DNA of 64,000 nt from Pseudescherichia sp031979925. GTDB taxonomy: Bacteria; Pseudomonadota; Gammaproteobacteria; Enterobacterales; Enterobacteriaceae. The stretch is taken from assembly GCF_031979925.1 (NCBI RefSeq), contig NZ_DALZFB010000004.1, positions 124,001 through 188,000 on the forward strand, in the 5' to 3' direction. Both the position numbers and the translations under genes were made by a program. This document shows positions 51,603 through 60,256 of the stretch, in pieces. Position 1 is the first letter of the stretch. Each line of letters starts with the position of its first letter. The notes beneath the pieces were generated by a model. That model was not told the origin of the DNA, did not search any database, and saw only the letters and a list, made by a program, of their open reading frames with translations.

Positions 51603-53639
51603 TTAATTCTGTGTTCCTGCCCACACCACCATGATTTTATCTGTGCCGTTTTCACGCATAAATCCGCTGCCCTGAGTAAGCTCCAGCGACGACTGTTTGC
51701 CTGCCCCGATGGCAGGGTGACGGGCGCGGAACTGCCCGAGCTTCTGCCAGTGTGCGACGGTAGCTGCCGACTGGCCGCTGACATCCTGCCAGTTCATATC
51801 GGATCGGGTGCCCTGCAGCGGATCGGAACCGGTGGGGCCGAAGGGGCGCGCCGACTCATCACCATAGAAAATCTGTACCGCGCCGGGAGCCAGCAATAGC
51901 AGCTCGGCGGCTCGCTGACCGCCCTCGCGGAAAAGACGTGTATCGTGAGAAGAGAGATAGCTCAGGACGTTAAACTCCTGGAGTTTATCCGCCATCTGCT
52001 GCCAAATCGGCACTATATTTGCCAAACAGTCGGTGGCTTTGGCCGCCTGCTCCTGATAATCAAAGTTGATCATCGCATCAAAGCCATTGCGATAGTATTC
52101 GCTCTGCATCACGCCATGACCCCAGGCCTCGCCGGTCATCCAGAACGGCGCATCGTCACGCTTTTTCTCCGGATTCGCCTGCTTCCACTCTGCCAGCGCC
52201 GCCGTTGCCTGGGTCTTGAGCTGCTGCCACGCGGCCATCTCAACATGCTTGGCGGTATCGACCCGGAAACCGTCGATGCCGTACTCGCCTACCCACTGGC
52301 TCAGCCAGTGGGTCAGGTAGTCGCGCGGCGTATAGCCATCGATCTCTTTAGCCCGCGTGTCGGGCTTATGCTGATAGAAGACCGGCAGTCCGGAAGGGGT
52401 GGTGGATTCGGTCTTGATATCCGGCAGGAAGGCGAGGGACATCGTGAGATCGTCAAAGCCAGGGCTGTCGTAGTCGCCGATGTCGGTGCGGATCCAGTTT
52501 TTGCCCCACCACTTATCCCACGCGGCGGCATCGCTAAAGTTGATGTAGTCATTGAAGCTGTGCCAATTTTGTCCGGCGGCGGGCCGCCAGTCCGTCCACG
52601 TATCGCCAAGGATCTTCTCCCGCTCCTCGCCCTGTAAGTAGAGCGCACCAAACTGGTAAGTCTGCATATCCGCCAGGGTGGCGTAGCCGGTGTGGTTCAT
52701 CACCACGTCCAGCAGCACGCGGATGCCGCGCTGGTGCGCACCGTCAACCAGCGCGCGCAGATCCGCCTCGCTACCCATGTTGGCATCCAGTTTCGTCCAG
52801 TCGAGGGTGTAGTAGCCGTGGTAGGCGTAGTGCGGGAAGTCGCCTTTGGTACCGCCGCCCACCCAGCCGTGGATCTGCTCAAAGGGTGCGCTGACCCACA
52901 GCGCGTTAACACCCAGCCCGGCGAGGTAGTCCAGCTTGCTGGTCAGCCCTTTCAGGTCGCCGCCGTGGAAGGTGGCGATCTCCTGCATGCCATCTTTATG
53001 GCGGCCATAGCTATTGTCATTGGCCGGATCGCCGTTGACGAAGCGGTCGGTAAGAACAAAGTAGACGGTGGCGTTGTGCCAGCTAAAGGGGGCATCCGCA
53101 GGGGTGTCGGCCTGCTCAAGCAGCAGCAGGCCGCCACTTTTGACATCGGGCTGAAGCGTAACGTTTCCCCCTTCCACCGTGGCAACCTGCTGGCTATAGA
53201 AGTCACGCACCTGACTGCCCTCGGCAAAGGTTTTACTCACGTCGACCGTGAGCTTTTTGCCGTCCCATACCGGACACTGACGCAGGGCGGTACTGCTGAC
53301 CTCTGCTTCAGGCGGGGCGGCAACCGTCAGCATTAGCGTCGGCGTGCCCGAGCGGGTATCTATCTGTAGCGCGTAGTCGCCGTCGCGAAAAATTCGCCAC
53401 TGCGGCGCGTCACCGGCGCAGGGCTGAAGCGACAGCATCTGATTGAGCTTAGGTGCGCTGGCGGGCTGCCAGCACTGATTATCACTTTTTAAGGTGAGAG
53501 GAGTGGTACCCTTTTTGAACGTAGCCTCGCTGTGATAGACCCCGCTGCCGGTGGCGCTGAATGCAGGAAAGCCGGGCGCGGTCCATTCAGACCAGGCAGT
53601 AATGGGGAGCAATAAAAGCGCAAGGGCACAGCGTTGCAT
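51603..53639 (-). CDS. malS: Periplasmic alpha-amylase
   Basis: Exported GH13 enzyme that cleaves longer maltodextrins. Signal peptide MQRCALALLLLPITAWS. N-terminal beta domain with the Cys pairs typical of MalS (DNQCWQPAS, LSLQPCAGD, LRQCPVWDG), then the barrel: DVVMNHTGYATL, catalytic Asp in GFRVDTAKHV, Glu in MTGEAWGHG, and LSSHDTRLF. The ATG at 53639 gives 678 residues (676 in E. coli) and a proper signal peptide; 16 upstream codons are rejected. MalT boxes lie upstream. Confidence 0.96.
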   Translation of the reverse strand: MQRCALALLLLPITAWSEWTAPGFPAFSATGSGVYHSEATFKKGTTPLTLKSDNQCWQPASAPKLNQMLSLQPCAGDAPQWRIFRDGDYALQIDTRSGTPTLMLTVAAPPEAEVSSTALRQCPVWDGKKLTVDVSKTFAEGSQVRDFYSQQVATVEGGNVTLQPDVKSGGLLLLEQADTPADAPFSWHNATVYFVLTDRFVNGDPANDNSYGRHKDGMQEIATFHGGDLKGLTSKLDYLAGLGVNALWVSAPFEQIHGWVGGGTKGDFPHYAYHGYYTLDWTKLDANMGSEADLRALVDGAHQRGIRVLLDVVMNHTGYATLADMQTYQFGALYLQGEEREKILGDTWTDWRPAAGQNWHSFNDYINFSDAAAWDKWWGKNWIRTDIGDYDSPGFDDLTMSLAFLPDIKTESTTPSGLPVFYQHKPDTRAKEIDGYTPRDYLTHWLSQWVGEYGIDGFRVDTAKHVEMAAWQQLKTQATAALAEWKQANPEKKRDDAPFWMTGEAWGHGVMQSEYYRNGFDAMINFDYQEQAAKATDCLANIVPIWQQMADKLQEFNVLSYLSSHDTRLFREGGQRAAELLLLAPGAVQIFYGDESARPFGPTGSDPLQGTRSDMNWQDVSGQSAATVAHWQKLGQFRARHPAIGAGKQSSLELTQGSGFMRENGTDKIMVVWAGTQN

Positions 53640-53693
53640 AGTGGCGTCCTCTCCAGGTTTTTCATCAGTGTGCCACCCGTTGTGCAAGGCAAA

Positions 53694-53703
53694 CTCATCC
53701 CTG
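53694..53703 (-). promoter_or_regulatory. MalT box (malS-facing)
   Basis: On the minus strand CAGGGATGAG, which fits the MalT core GGA(T/G)GA in the GGGGATGAGG context, 55 bp before malS. Confidence 0.55.
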
Positions 53704-53716
53704 CGGGGTGAGTACC

Positions 53717-53726
53717 GGGGAGGAGG
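53717..53726 (+). promoter_or_regulatory. MalT box
   Basis: GGGGAGGAGG, an exact match to the MalT consensus GGGGA(T/G)GAGG, in opposite orientation to the box 23 bp away. malS is a known MalT target. The rest of 53640-53953 has no gene; it includes the bax promoter side. Confidence 0.7.
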
Positions 53727-53953
53727 TCAAAGGCTGAGCGATCTGCTTCACATTTAAGCGGAAATTTGCGAGAGGCCACACACTTTATGACTATTTTTGC
53801 CTCTATAGACCCGTTTGGCTGATGACACCAATTAGGAAATGGACTATTTCTTAGGGTGCTCCCGAGGGGTATTTTTGATACAATTTGAGATTCCGCTCTC
53901 AAAATCTTGTAAAAATAAGGTGTTGGAATGCATCAATCCGACCAGGAGACCTA

Positions 53954-54859
53954 ATGATATCGACTCCCATTCGACGATATGGGGCTGCGATACTCATGTT
54001 ACTCACCGCGGCATTTTCAGGTGAGGTGATTGCGAAAACGCACGCACAGACAACGAGTTACAAAGCCCACACAAGCAGCCATAAGCACAGTAAAACGTTA
54101 AGCAGTACTAAAAAGGTTAGCAGTAAAACGATTAGCAGTAAAAAGGTTAGCAGTAAAAAAGTTAGTAGTAAGCTGGCAAGCAGTAAACAAGAGTATTCTC
54201 GCAATAGTGCAAAGAGCAGTTCACTTCCTGATTTGCGAAAATACCCTTCCGGAACACCAAGGAAAAAGGCGTTTCTCCGGACGGTTATGCCCTACATCAC
54301 TAGCCAAAATGCTGCGATTACTGCCGAGCGCAACTGGCTGGTTTCTAAACAGTACGACAATCGCTGGTCGCCGACCGAGCGTGCGCGTCTGAAAGACATT
54401 GCCAAGCGTTACAAGGTGAGCTGGTCGGGTAATACCCGCCGTATCCCGTGGAATACGCTGCTGGATCGCGTCGACATCATCCCTGACAGCATGGTTGCCA
54501 CCATGGCGGCGGCCGAGAGCGGCTGGGGAACGTCGAAGCTGGCGCGCAACAACAACAACCTGTTCGGCATGAAGTGTGCGAAAGGCCGCTGTAACAACGG
54601 CCCGGGCAAGGTAAAAGGCTACTCCCAGTTTGACTCGGTAAAAGAGTCAGTGGGTGCCTACGCGGCTAACCTCAATACCAATCCGGCGTATGCCTCGTTC
54701 CGTAAATCCCGTGCGCAGCTGCGCAAAGCGGATCAGGAAGTGACTGCCAGCACCATGATCCACAAGCTCAGTGGCTATTCGACGCAGGGTAAGCGCTATA
54801 ACAACTACCTGTTTGCCATGTATCAGGACAACCAGCGGTTAATTGCAGCGCATATGTAA
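53954..54859 (+). CDS. bax: Bax protein, glucosaminidase-domain murein hydrolase-like
   Basis: Signal peptide (YGAAILMLLTAAFSGEVIA), a Ser/Lys-rich low-complexity linker (about residues 30-85), then a FlgJ/Bax-type glucosaminidase domain: VDIIPDSMVATMAAAESGWGTSKLARNNNNLFGMKC, with the catalytic Glu in AAAESGWG, and YAANLNTNPAYASFR. Start at ATG 53954 behind aggagacc. 301 residues against about 274 in E. coli; the excess is the repeat-containing linker. Confidence 0.93.
   Translation: MISTPIRRYGAAILMLLTAAFSGEVIAKTHAQTTSYKAHTSSHKHSKTLSSTKKVSSKTISSKKVSSKKVSSKLASSKQEYSRNSAKSSSLPDLRKYPSGTPRKKAFLRTVMPYITSQNAAITAERNWLVSKQYDNRWSPTERARLKDIAKRYKVSWSGNTRRIPWNTLLDRVDIIPDSMVATMAAAESGWGTSKLARNNNNLFGMKCAKGRCNNGPGKVKGYSQFDSVKESVGAYAANLNTNPAYASFRKSRAQLRKADQEVTASTMIHKLSGYSTQGKRYNNYLFAMYQDNQRLIAAHM
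54101..54190 (+). repeat. 15-bp in-frame tandem repeat inside bax
   Basis: About six degenerate copies of agcagtaaaaaggtt (one unit is 18 bp), encoding repeats of S-S-K-K-V. The unit is a multiple of three, so copy-number change would keep the frame. AT-rich in an otherwise GC-rich gene. Confidence 0.8.
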
Positions 54860-54866
54860 TGATTGT

Positions 54867-54895
54867 GTCGGGTGGCGCTACGCTTACCCGACCTA
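54867..54895. repeat. REP element overlapping the xylR stop codon
   Basis: tcgggt / acccga arms around ggcgctacgctt between convergent bax and xylR; the xylR TAG lies in its outer flank. Confidence 0.7.
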
Positions 54896-56071
54896 CATTA
54901 CTATCTCGCTATAGCGATCCCGATAATCCTTCGGCGTGCTGCCGTACTCCTTTTTAAATACCGAATAGAAGTATTGCAGCGACGGGTAGCCGCACATCTG
55001 TGAAATCTCGTTTATCGACAGCGAGGTGGAGATCAGCAGGCTGCGCGCCTTCTCCAGCTTCTCGGCGTGGATCATCGCGTGAATGGTTTCGCCCACTTCT
55101 TCTTTAAAACGCTTCTCCAGGTTCGATCGCGAGATCCCTACCGCATCCAGCACTTGATCCACCTTAATCCCTTTGCAGGCATGGTTGCGGATGTAGTGCA
55201 TGGCCTGGATCACCGCCGGGTCGTTGAGCGACCGGTAATCCGTCGAGCGCCGGGCCACTACCCGCACCGGCGGCACCAGCAGCCGCTGAAGGGGCATTGC
55301 CTCGTTATCCAGCAGGCGGTGCAGCAGCTTCGCCGCCTGGTAGCCCATCTGCCGCGTACCCTGCGCTACCGATGAGAGCGCTACGCGCGACAGGTAGCGC
55401 GTCAGCTCCTCGTTATCGATACCAATCACGCACAGCTTCTCCGGGACCGGAATATGCAGATGCTCGCACACCTGCAACACGTGGCGGGCGCGGGCGTCGG
55501 TTACCGCAATGATGCCGGTCTGTGGCGGCAGGGTTTGTAGCCAGTCGGCGAGGCGGTTCTGGGCGTGCTGCCAGTTTTCAGGAGCGGTCTGTAGCCCCTG
55601 GTAGACCACGCCGCGATACTTCTCCTGCGCGACCAGCTGGCGAAAGGCGTGCTCCCGCTCCGCCGCCCAGCCTTTACCGCTGGCAGCGGGCAGGCCATAG
55701 AAGGCGAAGCGGTGTACCCCCTTCTCTTTCAGATGCAGAAAGGCGCTCTCTACCAGAGCGTGGTTATCGGTGGCGATGTAGTGCACCGCCGGATAATCCT
55801 CCGGTCGATGGTAAGAGCCGCCTACCCCGACGACTGGCACGCCAACGTCGGTCAGCACGCGTTCGATCTCGTCATCGTCGAAGTCGGCGATGACGCCGTC
55901 CCCCAGCCACTCTTTGATATTGTCGAGGCGGGTACGGAAATCTTCCTCAATAAAAATGTCCCACTCTGACTGGGAAGCCTGAAGATATTCGCCAACGCCC
56001 TCAACGACCTGGCGATCGTAGGCTTTGTTGGCGTTAAACAGCAGCGTGATCCGGTGGCGCTTGGCAAACAT
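54893..56071 (-). CDS. xylR: Xylose operon activator (AraC family)
   Basis: N-terminal LacI/periplasmic-binding-like sensor domain (about 1-280: ITLLFNANKAYDRQVVEGVGEYL, VVGVGGSYHRPEDYP, LCVIGIDNEELTRYLS) that binds xylose, and a C-terminal AraC-type domain with two helix-turn-helices (VDQVLDAVGISRSNLEKRFKEEVG and INEISQMCGYPSLQYFYSVFKKEYG). 392 residues as in E. coli. Activates xylFGH and xylAB; 100 bp downstream of xylH on the same strand. Confidence 0.97.
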   Translation of the reverse strand: MFAKRHRITLLFNANKAYDRQVVEGVGEYLQASQSEWDIFIEEDFRTRLDNIKEWLGDGVIADFDDDEIERVLTDVGVPVVGVGGSYHRPEDYPAVHYIATDNHALVESAFLHLKEKGVHRFAFYGLPAASGKGWAAEREHAFRQLVAQEKYRGVVYQGLQTAPENWQHAQNRLADWLQTLPPQTGIIAVTDARARHVLQVCEHLHIPVPEKLCVIGIDNEELTRYLSRVALSSVAQGTRQMGYQAAKLLHRLLDNEAMPLQRLLVPPVRVVARRSTDYRSLNDPAVIQAMHYIRNHACKGIKVDQVLDAVGISRSNLEKRFKEEVGETIHAMIHAEKLEKARSLLISTSLSINEISQMCGYPSLQYFYSVFKKEYGSTPKDYRDRYSEIVM

Positions 56072-56171
56072 GTTGATCTCTTCCTGATAAATCCCCGTTT
56101 CTGATTACCATAATCAGCACAAAGCCGGAGAGATTTTCCCCGGCAGTGTGATCATCTCTGTAATTTGTCCG

Positions 56172-57353
56172 CTATGTGCGGCGTTTTGTGGCAGAGTCCA
56201 TCCAGACCGCCAGCAGCAGGATCGCCCCCTTGACGATGTACTGCCAGAAGGTCGGGACGTCCATCATGCTCATGCCGTTGTCCAGCGAGGCCATAATAAA
56301 GGCCCCCATCACCGCGCCCGCCACGCTGCCGATCCCGCCCGCGAGGCTGGTGCCGCCGATGACGCAGGCGGCGATGGCGTCCAGCTCGGCAATGTTCCCC
56401 GCCGACGGCGAGCCAGCGCCGAGGCGCGAGCTGAGGATCAGCCCGGCGATAGCTACCATCAGGCCGTTGATGGCGAACACCGCCAGCTTGGTGCGCTCGA
56501 CGTTGATCCCCGACAGGCGCGCCGCCTCAATGTTGCCGCCGATGGCGTAGATCCGCCGTCCGAAGGCGGTGCGCGTTGCCATAAACATCCCCGCCAGCAG
56601 CAGGAAAACCAGCAGCAGTACCGGCGTCGGCACCCCACGGTAGTCGTTGAGCAGCCAGATCGCACCCAGCACAACCACCGCTATCAGCGCCTGCCTGCCG
56701 ACCACCATGGTGGAGGCCGACGTTGCCAGCCCCAGCGACTGACGACGCAGCCGTCCACGCCACTGCCAGAGCACAAACAGCACCAGCCCCAGCGCACCGA
56801 CGCCAAAGCCAAACCCGTCCGGCAGGTAGCTCTGGCCAATCTGCGACATCGCCGCGCTGGTGGGCGAGACGGTGGTGCCGTTGGTGATGCCAATCAGCAC
56901 GCCGCGAAACGCCAGCATTCCCGCGAGGGTGACGATAAATGACGGCACCTTGCGGTACGCCACCCACCAGCCGTTCCAGGTACCCAGCAGCAGCCCGAGC
57001 ACCAGCGTCACCGCAACGGTAAGCGGCAGCGGCCAGCCCAACCAGACGTCAAAGATCGCCGCCGCGCCGCCCAGCAGGCCCATCATGGAACCCACGGAGA
57101 GGTCAATCTCGGCGGAGATGATGACAAACACCATCCCCACCGCCAGGATGCCGGTGATGGCGGTCTGGCGCAGCAGGTTAGAGATGTTGCGCGCGCTCAG
57201 GTACGAGCCGTCGGTCATCCAGGTAAAGAAGAGCATAATTGCCACGATGGCGGCAATCATGACAAAGACCTGGAGGTTGAGAGATTTCAGCCCGCTAAAC
57301 GCCCCGGGAGCCGGGGAGGCGAGCTTCAGTTCAGACGGATTGCTTTTCGACAT
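56172..57353 (-). CDS. xylH: Xylose ABC transporter permease
   Basis: BPD_transp_2 (AraH/RbsC) permease with about 10 membrane segments; conserved GMVFVIISAEIDLSVGSMMGLLGG and ELDAIAACVIGGTSLAGGIGSVAGAVMGAF (EAA-like region). 393 residues. Overlaps xylG by 23 bp, so it is translationally linked. Confidence 0.96.
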   Translation of the reverse strand: MSKSNPSELKLASPAPGAFSGLKSLNLQVFVMIAAIVAIMLFFTWMTDGSYLSARNISNLLRQTAITGILAVGMVFVIISAEIDLSVGSMMGLLGGAAAIFDVWLGWPLPLTVAVTLVLGLLLGTWNGWWVAYRKVPSFIVTLAGMLAFRGVLIGITNGTTVSPTSAAMSQIGQSYLPDGFGFGVGALGLVLFVLWQWRGRLRRQSLGLATSASTMVVGRQALIAVVVLGAIWLLNDYRGVPTPVLLLVFLLLAGMFMATRTAFGRRIYAIGGNIEAARLSGINVERTKLAVFAINGLMVAIAGLILSSRLGAGSPSAGNIAELDAIAACVIGGTSLAGGIGSVAGAVMGAFIMASLDNGMSMMDVPTFWQYIVKGAILLLAVWMDSATKRRT

Positions 57354-58872
57354 GATGTTCGCTCCTCAGCGCCGCTTCCATAACCTGTTCCTGGGTCAGA
57401 TGGTGATTGATGAGATTGGCCTTGAGCCGGCCTTCATGCATCACCAGCACCCGATCGCTCAGCCCCAGCACTTCCGGCAGCTCGGATGAGATGACGATGA
57501 CGGCAATGCCCTGCTGTACCAGCTGGTTAATCAGCTTATAGATTTCATACTTCGCGCCGATATCGATCCCGCGTGTGGGTTCGTCGAGGATCAGAATGCG
57601 CGGATTGAGCAGCAGGCAGCGGGCCAGAATCGCCTTCTGCTGGTTGCCACCGCTGAGACGGCCAATCGCCAGCTCCGGCGAAGAGGTTTTGACCTTCAAC
57701 CGCTGGAGCGATTGCAAAATACACTGCTGCTCGGCGGCATCGTCAAGGGTGCTTAGCGTGCCGGAAAAATCATCCAGCGCCGCCAGGGTAATGTTCTTGC
57801 CGACCGCCATCACCGGCACGATGCCATCTTTTTTCCGGTCCTCGGGCACCATGGCGATCCCGTGGGCGATGGCCTGCTGACAGTTGCTTATCTTCACCGG
57901 CTGGCCGTCGATGAATACGCTGCCTTCATGGCGGCCAGGCCAGACGCCAAACAGGCACTGCACGGCCTCGGTGCGCCCGGCACCGACTAATCCGGCAATG
58001 CCTAAGATCTCCCCTCGCCGCAGGGAGAAGGAGACGTCGTTTACCCGCTTAATGTGTCGGTTAACGGGATGCCAGGCGGTGAGATGCTCGACGCGCAGGA
58101 TCTCATCACCCGCCGTGTGTGGCTCGCTCGGGTAGAGCGCAGTCAGCTCCCGGCCCACCATCATGGTGATGATGGCGTCCTCGCTCATGCCCGCCGCGTC
58201 GCGCATCCCCACCGGCTTGCCGTCGCGGATCACGCAGATGACATCCGCAATGGCCTTCACCTCGTTCAGCTTGTGCGAAATGTAGATGCAGGCGATATCG
58301 TGGTTTTGCAGGTCGCGAATGATATCCAGCAGCACCGCCGTCTCCTGCTCGGTGAGCGAGGCGGTAGGCTCGTCGAGGATCAGCAGCCGCACCTGCTTGT
58401 TGAGCGCCTTGGCAATCTCAACCAGCTGCTGCTGGCCTAAGCCCAGATCGCCAACCCGGGTATCCGGGGAGATGGCGAGGCTAACCTGCTTGAGCAGCTT
58501 GTCGCAGCGCAGCGTCATGGCGTCGTAGTCCATCACCCCGTGATGGGTCAGCTCCGCGCCAAGGAAGATGTTCTCCAGCACCGTGAGGTGCTTAACCAGT
58601 GCCAGCTCCTGGTGAATAATGGCAATACCCCGGCGTTCGGTATCGCGGATATGGCTGGCGATGAGCGGCTCACCGGCAAAGAGGATCTCGCCATCGTAGC
58701 TGCCGTGCGGGTAGATGCCGCACAGCACCTTCATTAAGGTGGATTTGCCCGAGCCGTTTTCACCGCACAGGGCCAACACCTCGCCGGCGTTCAGCGCCAG
58801 GCTCACGTTATCGACGGCTTTAACCGCGCCGAACGCTTTGGTGATGTTTTTCATTTCCAGTAAATAAGGCAT
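57331..58872 (-). CDS. xylG: Xylose ABC transporter ATP-binding protein
   Basis: Two fused ABC cassettes. First: Walker A GENGSGKST, signature LGLGQQQLVEIAKAL, Walker B LLILDEPTASLT. Second: degenerate Walker A GLVGAGRTE, signature LSGGNQQKAILARCLL, Walker B ILILDEPTRGID. This is the usual monosaccharide importer pattern. 513 residues as in E. coli. Confidence 0.97.
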   Translation of the reverse strand: MPYLLEMKNITKAFGAVKAVDNVSLALNAGEVLALCGENGSGKSTLMKVLCGIYPHGSYDGEILFAGEPLIASHIRDTERRGIAIIHQELALVKHLTVLENIFLGAELTHHGVMDYDAMTLRCDKLLKQVSLAISPDTRVGDLGLGQQQLVEIAKALNKQVRLLILDEPTASLTEQETAVLLDIIRDLQNHDIACIYISHKLNEVKAIADVICVIRDGKPVGMRDAAGMSEDAIITMMVGRELTALYPSEPHTAGDEILRVEHLTAWHPVNRHIKRVNDVSFSLRRGEILGIAGLVGAGRTEAVQCLFGVWPGRHEGSVFIDGQPVKISNCQQAIAHGIAMVPEDRKKDGIVPVMAVGKNITLAALDDFSGTLSTLDDAAEQQCILQSLQRLKVKTSSPELAIGRLSGGNQQKAILARCLLLNPRILILDEPTRGIDIGAKYEIYKLINQLVQQGIAVIVISSELPEVLGLSDRVLVMHEGRLKANLINHHLTQEQVMEAALRSEHHVEKQSV

Positions 58873-58914
58873 ACCTGCTCCGCGTGGATCGTTGGAATAA
58901 CAGTGCCTGAGGCG

Positions 58915-58936
58915 CTCCCCCGTTGTGCCGGGGGAG
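58915..58936. other. Intercistronic hairpin between xylF and xylG
   Basis: ctccccc / gggggag stem with an 8-nt loop and no U-tract, 10 bp after xylF. Likely protects the 3' end of the xylF message, giving excess binding protein over xylG. Confidence 0.65.
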
Positions 58937-58946
58937 GGTGTGATGC

Positions 58947-59939
58947 TTACAGCTCGCTTTTCTTATGGAAGCCGTCTTTCACTACGGTGGCGTCGATATT
59001 CTCTTTATTCACTTCGATAGGGGTCAGCAGGCGGGCAGGAACATCCTTCAGGCCATTATTTAGCGAGGTATCGGCTTTCGGCTGCTGGCCATTTCCCAGC
59101 TCGACGGCAATTTCAGCGGCGGTATTCGCCAGCTCGGTGATGGGCTTATAGACGGTCATGGTCTGGCTGCCGTTCATAATACGTTTGATCCCGGCAAGGT
59201 CGGCATCCTGACCAGAGATAGCCACTTTACCCGCCAGCCCCTGGGCGCTGAGGGCCTGGATTGCGCCGCCTGCGGTGGCGTCGTTCGAGGCGACAACCGC
59301 ATCGATTTTGTTATTGTTGGCGGTCAGGGCGTTTTCCATGATTTTCAGCGCGTTTTCCGGCAGCCAGCCATCGGCCCACTGGTCGCCAACCACTTTAATT
59401 TTGCCGCTGTCGATATAGGGTTTTAATACTTTCATCTGACCCGCCCGGAACAGCTTGGCGTTATTATCCACCGGTGAGCCGCCCATCAGGAAATAATTGC
59501 CTTCGGGCACTTTGGTGACCAGGCTCTGTGCCTGCATTTCTCCTACTTTTTCATTATCGAAAGAGATATAAAAATCGATATCAGCATTATTGATCATGCG
59601 GTCGTAGGCTAATACTTTAATTCCCTCCTGCTTAGCCTCTTTTATCACATTACTCAATACCTGGCCGTTGTAGGGAATAATCACCAGCACGTCAACGCCA
59701 CGGTTGATCATATTTTCAATCTGTGACATCTGGGTCTCTTCGTTACCGTTGGCCGACTGGACAAAGACTTCCGCCCCCAGCGACTCGGCTTTTTTAACAA
59801 AGATATCGCGATCTTTTTGCCAGCGTTCGAGGCGCAGATCGTCAATGGCCATCCCAATCTTGACCTCTTTAGCATGGCTCGCGGCGCTGGCGAGCAGCAG
59901 CGAGGCGCAAAGCGTAAGGCAAAGGTTCTTTATCTTCAT
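58947..59939 (-). CDS. xylF: D-xylose periplasmic binding protein
   Basis: Signal peptide MKIKNLCLTLCASLLLASAASHA, then a sugar-binding fold: KIGMAIDDLRLERWQKDRDIF, INRGVDVLVIIPYNG, VLAYDRMINNADIDFYISFDN and VVASNDATAGGAIQAL. ATG 59939 gives 330 residues, the E. coli length. First gene of xylFGH, divergent from xylA. Confidence 0.97.
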   Translation of the reverse strand: MKIKNLCLTLCASLLLASAASHAKEVKIGMAIDDLRLERWQKDRDIFVKKAESLGAEVFVQSANGNEETQMSQIENMINRGVDVLVIIPYNGQVLSNVIKEAKQEGIKVLAYDRMINNADIDFYISFDNEKVGEMQAQSLVTKVPEGNYFLMGGSPVDNNAKLFRAGQMKVLKPYIDSGKIKVVGDQWADGWLPENALKIMENALTANNNKIDAVVASNDATAGGAIQALSAQGLAGKVAISGQDADLAGIKRIMNGSQTMTVYKPITELANTAAEIAVELGNGQQPKADTSLNNGLKDVPARLLTPIEVNKENIDATVVKDGFHKKSEL

Positions 59940-60143
59940 AATATTAATACCTTTTGTAGGGTTATCGGGCTTGAGATAAAAGAAACATGCACAGCGACAG
60001 ACGTAGCAAATTTTTAACATCTTATTGCGGGCTGGCAATTACTGATTTTTATCTTCTGATTACGTTTTTTGGTTTATTTTCTAATTTATGACCGCGATCT
60101 TATTTTAAGCCGCTAAAGGGATATTTGAGAGCCAGCGCACGTT

Positions 60144-60159
60144 TGTGCATTCTCTCAAT
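60144..60159. promoter_or_regulatory. CRP-like site in the xylF-xylA divergent region
   Basis: TGTGC-attctc-TCAAT, one good and one weak half-site with N6 spacing. Directly beyond it, gtgtgaaataacgtaattga (60163 onward) corresponds to the conserved XylR-binding stretch before xylA in E. coli. The 317-bp gap (59940-60256) otherwise holds an AT-rich xylF promoter side and no gene. Confidence 0.5.
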
Positions 60160-60256
60160 AGCAGTGTGAAATAACGTAATTGAGCAACGCCCGGCGAATA
60201 TCCACTATTAATGCCACTGATATCCCCTGCCGCAGACATTGATTATGGAGCTGAAT

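Noticed and set aside
54101..54190. CRISPR-like array
   Set aside because: The repeats are 15 bp, contiguous without unique spacers, and in frame within bax.
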